NCBI GenBank assembly: GCA_020073565.1
Contig: JAIQEY010000046.1
Span: forward strand, 1 to 45,177
From: Terriglobia bacterium
GTDB lineage: Bacteria; Acidobacteriota; Terriglobia; Terriglobales; Acidobacteriaceae
Direction: 5' to 3'
Length of the DNA: 45,177 nucleotides
Positions 43,301-45,177 of the stretch are shown here, in pieces; position 1 is the stretch's first letter; each line of letters starts with the position of its first letter. The notes under the pieces are model-generated. The model made no database searches. It had not been told where the DNA came from and was given only the letters and a program-made list of their open reading frames with translations. A program made the position numbers and the translations under genes.

Positions 43301-44100
43301 CTCCTGCTGCGCCGACGCTGGCCACGATCTCGCCCACGTCGGGGGTGCGGGGTACCACCGTTCCGGTGACCCTAACCGGGGCCAACCTGACCGGGACAAC
43401 CGCAGTGACTGTGTCCGGTGGAGGCATCACCGTCAGCGCCATTTCCGTGGTGGATGCCGCTCACGTCACGGCGAACTTCGCAATCTCGAATACGGCCGCA
43501 ATCACCGCGAGGAACGTCAGCGTCACCACTCCTGGCGGGACCAGCAACACGGTGACGTTCACCGTGATTGGTCCAACGCTCGCTTCGATTGCTCCTAACA
43601 CGGGCTTCCGCGGGACCGCCGTTCCGGTGACCCTGACCGGCACCAACCTGACCGGTGCCACGGCAATCACTGTGGCCGGTGGCGGCGTGACCGTTAGCGG
43701 TCTCACTGTGGTGAATCCCACCACCGTGAATGCGACGTTCACGATCTCGCTTACCGCGACGGTGTCGGCTAGGAACGTCAGCATCACCACCACACCAGGC
43801 GGGACGAGCAACAACGTGACGTTCACGGTGCAGGGTCCGACGCTGACTGCGATCAGTCCGACTTCTGGCGCGCGCGGCACGACGGTTCCGGTGACCATTA
43901 CCGGAACCAACCTGGCCGGTGCAACGGCAGTGACAATGTCTGGAGGGGGCGTCACCTGCAGCGTTGTTACCTCGACTGCCACCAGCGTGAACGCGAGCTG
44001 TGCGATCACGGCTGGCGCCGCCACCGGTGCGAGGAACGTGACCGTTGCAACCCCGACGTTGGGCAACGCTACTCTAACCGGTGGGTTCACGGTGAACTAA
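34369..44100 (+). CDS. Giant secreted multidomain protein (cupredoxin-like, SdrD/CNA-B-like, beta-helix, IPT/TIG), 3243 residues
   Basis: The signal peptide (about 12-29, GAGLAAAQ) is followed by a copper-less cupredoxin module (about 30-540). It begins like the preceding protein (LPDGSSVPMWGYTCG) and keeps YLIESGTHPSIQGPMGLYG (198-216) where oxidases have HCH ligands. An insert at 282-364 has two Gly/Thr-rich YTTAPTVTF-type units. Next are a cadherin-like piece (about 545-620), Ca-binding SdrD/CNA-B-like domains (from about 909: VFEDDFPLNGEQDG; later FFDANGNGVRDSNEEG), an IPT-like segment before 2050, and a right-handed beta-helix (about 2054-2886: IQTAIDAARPGD, many HNS/NNT turns). Four IPT/TIG repeats end it. 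No cell-wall anchor or barrel is seen. It starts 15 bases after the previous gene. Probable extracellular scaffold or adhesin for the oxidase pair (inference). Confidence 0.9.
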   Translation: MRFNKLKATLKTAVLVTTVLLLGAGLAAAQQRINLTAAPTTLTLPDGSSVPMWGYTCGTVATGSLATCAPLSKVTTGWSPVLITVPTTATGGLSINLTNNLTFTPTGSTTPNQIPTSLVIVGQLGGGLGTVGTSCTGGATCTASPVHENMGTTWPIANTGPVWVPPTQGPRIQSFGTEVAGGTTALLPAWSNLRPGTYLIESGTHPSIQGPMGLYGILVVTTVPAGATAGTAYPGVSYNAEIPLALSEIDPNQNRAVDAAVRTSEFNESATLGPYAAAPVASINLISGGSHYTTAPTVTFSAGAPTATATAVVDGDPTSSTYQQVTEIDIVNAGMYTEAPTITITGGGGSGASANAALQLTVSRSCMAGTTPAGACYPPAVNYTPLYYLINGQAFNKTSVASSLFPASPATGVAATGSVLVRMVNAGLRMHIPSIVGALTTPAVVPTGAPAATPVSGFSLVAEDGNPLPGVSRVQSEVFMAAGKTYDVMINVPAATATALPIFDRELSLSGNSIARDAGMLAYISVNGAVLPTLPAGLTTVQANPDTYNSVISGKTLTVSDPSKGVLANDINVYGVQVVGTAPAGLTLYRDGTFTYSGAPTSFTYCGNGATSGAACATVTLGAATIEAASGITCSVPTPTYTSTVATTLSIKPPGVLSFCKDAAGYPLTVNTATVAPASGLTLSVDPNGGFNATVSATGARTYTFTFQAQNSQGTSAASAATVTLSFPTPSNLAVNVIDGNDKVTKITDYRWIIEEDRTFYVDPTKTTNAGGTTIVPTFGTNFHTSYMPVIASGCTGDLSCESGQSVGGVKAVCDVGNGICRTTGTEQAIHLPSEVHLDPTKRYYITIFPGDAANPFANGFGGSPACTSSGGVSTPNPNCGHGMGGAPIGAGQTAVTILTQPSPYPPSKLSVFVFEDDFPLNGEQDGGGGIDVLSPNEPGLGGFNVTLFDDAGGTGDATGQMTYDMFNMPLSNSLAGTIDPATGNDACPISNLNVQTVGFDGTTSPTGITGTIVTCPKYESDRATLSPLAGQAVVANLMPGRYGVVATPAADRIARGEEWLQTNTLDGQKAHDSFLRIGEPSFFQEYGPAGYHVSIGFANPAIINGRKAAVCNGTDPNITGSNCTNSVTGTITTARMSRTPDERLYGSGDNSSFAFTQCYVSFGDPDGEDFAFTKCDANGNFTLSGLPDGDWRMTVFDQWNDMLVDGLSTPVRLAGGTALNVGQIATNQWQANIYTTTFFDANGNGVRDSNEEGLALVSTNNRFRDGSYSNFNNTDLDGYAGFNEIFPLFSWYVIETDTTRYKTTGVHVVYDAGGPADGTPCGTATTPPTAPCGNSTIASMLANTAEQIPVPAALRVPGARYCVSADCPTSDPGFDPSTATGSTGRVDPPFWFGSEGWQGFSGQNNFIEFGKKPYATGETGGIHGEVIYASTRPFDDPSLLIHTSWTPDVPGVTINLYQEGTAPDGSTALHLIDTMTTSSWDDWAQGFRSDGNPNMNCPGQGTNTGTAADLFFFTLYNQPMWLDIYNHGGTVTNPIPNNSQFKCYDGMHNWNQVQPAPYDGMYQFPSVTSFDPNTGVPAGSNCHMLTTAEPWGCVPNPDTTDPYRNGTPMLAAGKYVVEMVVPPGYELVKEEDKNILIGDNYIAPVTQQFAGLGNIFILPDQAEVDGAFNANNPQNATQTLGRPNSTYPQHEGDTGSVETFWPCVGASRVVPDFISLYPQSMEVSPFAGATRNLCDRKEVTLQPQSSALAKFWIFTPTHVAAHFTGVITDDYTSEFDPFSPQFGEKFSPPNLPISLKDWSGTEVSRVYADQWGTYDGLTYSTWEVNPPNPTGYAPTMMITCMNDPGTGPTPDPLFNPEYSQFCYEIPFMPGQTQYMDTPVVPTSAFAGAGYNNPDCSYPDGTPGIKEVDGDGIGPWVSAASGHTLTITSLGVQSVPNNGYSGPSATAAPFNAKTVTRNYGFGTTKGTVTIGGVSVTPANITTWNDSTIVVNVPSGVPACGIQQQLQYRGGGSTSNALCGQLVITRGDNGKSSIDTVTVTIGGKAPTHVLASASIQTAIDAARPGDLIIVDPTCTTTAGAVPCTTPGAVHSQSAHYEMVLMWKPVRLQGVGAASSIINANAHPAGKVQDWRTRVDCLFGLTPSGVPTGYSGSCGAGWSDFTPTGSNYPQIDRLPLEATVGWDASLNGNLAELLQEPTLMGALEGAAITVLSKGVLFPAGSNPFGADTFPAGTLLLTNGTSTSTGCGPNTTGAHNPHPSSFWCNPSSIDGLGITDSSQGGGGIFVHAWGHNLQIANNRVYNNAGTLSGGINVGQGEFPDAYLGGAANADPGSCDNNHPANVQLPYCFDEHVNVHHNSVSLNSSTGDELFSATPAGAGGVSFCTGTDYYQFNFNWVCGNLSSGDGGGLGQLGFVYNGDIEHNSFLFNQSTNPTIPTNGGAIVIMGAPDVDPTCGGTTDQDCVPAAGSVGPSNGTGPGLVINANLIMGNQAESGSGGGLRLQAINGVDVTTFPIDPTQWYQVTVTNNIIANNVAGWDGAGISLLDALNVNIINNTIMSNDSTASAGILFDTLGAPLASSGGTNCRTSATTSCPQPAGLVSVQNSTPLTTNLPATITCPAGHYAGTTASNGTCRYFSYPELYNDVFWQNRSFYIAVGALGSGGQNQQNVVALYNAFTTNQVTTEPQADATTPNGTGGGVIITGGTGACVPGSSYWDIGVRGDTGPSDHTGSGAANALAPAYSVLTDVADYSAAALHNTGANPTVFSQYCNGSRTPPEFLSMGWQVPPGIADATVPNPLFNLTPTATVDEGNNWINISWGPLAQTNTTVLGADGNYGGGAPLGNYAPAAGSPVIDYIPSTASTYAAAPSTDFFNNARKTNNSPVDAGAVEFQTVCAVPTLASIAPNTGLRGTAVPVTLTGTNLTGATAITVSGAGVTVSGLTVVSATTVRATFTISATATASARTVSITTPCGISNTVTFSVTAPAAPTLATISPTSGVRGTTVPVTLTGANLTGTTAVTVSGGGITVSAISVVDAAHVTANFAISNTAAITARNVSVTTPGGTSNTVTFTVIGPTLASIAPNTGFRGTAVPVTLTGTNLTGATAITVAGGGVTVSGLTVVNPTTVNATFTISLTATVSARNVSITTTPGGTSNNVTFTVQGPTLTAISPTSGARGTTVPVTITGTNLAGATAVTMSGGGVTCSVVTSTATSVNASCAITAGAATGARNVTVATPTLGNATLTGGFTVN
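43042..44097 (+). repeat. Four tandem IPT/TIG-coding repeats
   Basis: Units start at 43042, 43312, 43573 and 43837, giving spacings of 90, 87 and 88 codons. Each opens with PTL(A/T)xI(A/S)PxxG and continues with VPVTLTGTNLTGATAITV or a close variant. Units 1 and 3 are especially alike at DNA level, indicating recent duplication or conversion. Confidence 0.9.
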
Positions 44101-44108
44101 CCAACCTG

Positions 44109-44152
44109 TACAGGCCGGGCATCCAGGCAACCACCTCGATGCCCGGCCTGTA
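44109..44152 (+). terminator. Long hairpin ending the multicopper operon
   Basis: A 15-base-pair perfect stem (44109-44123 with 44138-44152) begins eight bases after the stop of the giant gene. No U tract follows, so termination may be incomplete and the next gene may be reached. Confidence 0.65.
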
Positions 44153-44169
44153 ATAGACTAAGAAACCTG

Positions 44170-44685
44170 ATGATTCGAAAAGTAGTTCTAACCAATCTTC
44201 TGCTATGCGGCGCTTTGTGGGCACAAAGCGTCGCAACACCTTCAACTGACAGCACAACCAATCCATCGACAGCGCAAACTCCCGCCAAGGCGGAAAAGAC
44301 TGCGACCCAATCCCGCTATCGCCCGAATCGCTTCGCAGGACGGGCGGGTGCCTATTATCGGCTGGTCTGGGGTGTTGACTCCCTCGCGGTAAAGTGGACG
44401 GAATCGGGTGAGGTCATAAAATTTACCTACCAGGTGTTGGACGCAAGCAAAGCCCAGGCACTGAATGACAAGAAGAACGAACCCTCCCTGATTGACCCGC
44501 AGGCGAGGGTCAAGCTGGTGGTCCCATCGCTCGAGAAGGTCGGGCAATTGCGCCAGAGCGCGACGCCGGAGGCGGGTAAGTCTTACTGGATGGCCTTTTC
44601 AAACAAGGGCCTGCGGGTGAAACGCGGTGACCACGTCAGCGTGGTGATCGGGCAATTTCGAGCCGACGGACTCGTGGTGGACTAG
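44170..44685 (+). CDS. Small secreted conserved protein, 171 residues
   Basis: The signal peptide (about 1-19, LLLCGALWAQS) is followed by a Thr/Ser/Pro-rich linker. A compact domain follows (about 60-171: YYRLVWGVDSLAVKWTESGE, FTYQVLDASKAQALNDKK, PSLIDPQARVKLVVPSLEKV, SYWMAFSNKGLRVKRGDHVS, VVIGQFRADGLVVD). I recall this domain from several phyla as an uncharacterised periplasmic family. There is no Cys or obvious active site. It could be co-transcribed with the oxidase operon by read-through. Confidence 0.8.
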   Translation: MIRKVVLTNLLLCGALWAQSVATPSTDSTTNPSTAQTPAKAEKTATQSRYRPNRFAGRAGAYYRLVWGVDSLAVKWTESGEVIKFTYQVLDASKAQALNDKKNEPSLIDPQARVKLVVPSLEKVGQLRQSATPEAGKSYWMAFSNKGLRVKRGDHVSVVIGQFRADGLVVD

Positions 44686-45054
44686 CCAGATCCTATCTCT
44701 CCTCCCCCTTTAATCCAAACAGAGGAGTGCCACTTATACTGGGCAAAAGTCCATGACTTTGAGTGTCGTATTCTGCCCTTGCTGTTCGCTGGCCTTGCTG
44801 GCGGCGGATAGCAAGACAGTACCTGCCGATTTCAGTGCTACACAGATCGTCGATCTGCCACTGAGAAACGCGGACCAATTGTGTTGGAAGGAGCCCACAC
44901 CCACTTTCGACGAGATCGCGGCCCGGTTGGACGCCGCACGCACAGAAAAGCCCGGACCATCCGTTCGCCGCAGGCCGAGCGCAAGTTATCAGATTCATTG
45001 CCAGTCCGCAATCCTAGTCCGTATTTGATGTGTCACGCGGGTCTGAGTTCGTGG
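44686..45054. other. Intergenic or unclear
   Basis: A frame at 44753-45028 (+) has a Cys-rich start, a weak ribosome site and an Arg-rich end. I do not consider it supported. Nothing else is seen. Confidence 0.35.
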
Positions 45055-45177
45055 CTAGAGCGTCGAAAGGAACTCCTTCCATGGGGTCGCAACCAATGTC
45101 TCGGTCGTTGAATGTCCGTAGGCACGAATGATCATTGCGGCTTTCTCAATTTGCTTGGGATCATCTGCTTCGACGAA
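45055..45177 (-). CDS. C-terminal end of a small protein (partial)
   Basis: The last 40 codons of a leftward gene cut by the window edge: ADDPKQIEKAAMIIRAYGHS, then TTETLVATPWKEFLSTL and a TAG at 45055-45057. The fragment looks like a genuine dimeric alpha/beta-barrel-type small protein end, but the family cannot be fixed from this piece. Confidence 0.6.
   Translation of the reverse strand, partial: FVEADDPKQIEKAAMIIRAYGHSTTETLVATPWKEFLSTL

Noticed and set aside
44753..45028. Plus-strand frame of 91 codons near the window end
   Set aside because: Weak ribosome site and Arg-rich, non-conserved-looking end; it cannot be supported.

Overview
The window looks like a piece of an Acidobacteriota chromosome, probably Terriglobia/Koribacter-like. 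It is moderately GC-rich. It has a Crp-family regulator with the helix-turn-helix wording usual in that phylum, a relic of a PknB-type Ser/Thr kinase, small zinc-ribbon proteins, tandem YSC84/SYLF proteins and very large secreted proteins with IPT/TIG and beta-helix repeats. The assignment rests on protein recognition from memory; there is no rRNA gene in the window.

Region 1 (27-5205, +) is a four-gene operon for a periplasmic type II DMSO-reductase-family molybdoenzyme: Mo alpha subunit with Tat signal, four-cluster Fe-S beta subunit, haem b gamma subunit and TorD-like chaperone. The gene order is that of ebdABCD. The substrate cannot be read from the sequence. About 390 bases after it lies the exact 3' half of a tRNA-Phe gene (5597-5641), a typical scar of tRNA-directed integration, so the operon may be the end of an island.

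Region 2 (6311-20700) is a run of stress and envelope genes: a Crp-type regulator, a LolA-like periplasmic protein, lactate dehydrogenase with a C-terminal frameshift, Hsp20, a lone receiver protein, two SYLF proteins, two Gln-rich secreted proteins, a secreted protein of eight 32-residue Cys repeats, and several tiny membrane proteins (lmo0937, DUF3309 and Thivi_2564 types). Two regulatory threads link them. One is a recurring Crp-geometry palindrome, TGNNC-N6-GNNCA, at eight or more intergenic places. The other is a 64-base leader shared by hsp20 and the first SYLF gene.

Region 3 (20685-24349, -) is a carbohydrate operon: a GT4 glycosyltransferase fused to a helical-barrel domain, a GH130-type phosphorylase and a translationally coupled zinc-ribbon protein. 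Gene relics follow (24.6-25.6 kb). Then come a histidine kinase/OmpR-type regulator pair, two small genes whose start codons overlap head to head, and a LuxR-type regulator with an N-terminal Cys cluster.

Region 4 (30804-44100, +) is the most unusual part. It is a three-gene secreted cupredoxin operon in which the copper motifs of one multicopper oxidase appear divided between two adjacent polypeptides. They are followed by a 3243-residue surface protein that starts with a copper-less version of the same fold and continues through SdrD/CNA-B-like, beta-helix and IPT/TIG modules. A small conserved secreted protein and the end of another small gene close the window.
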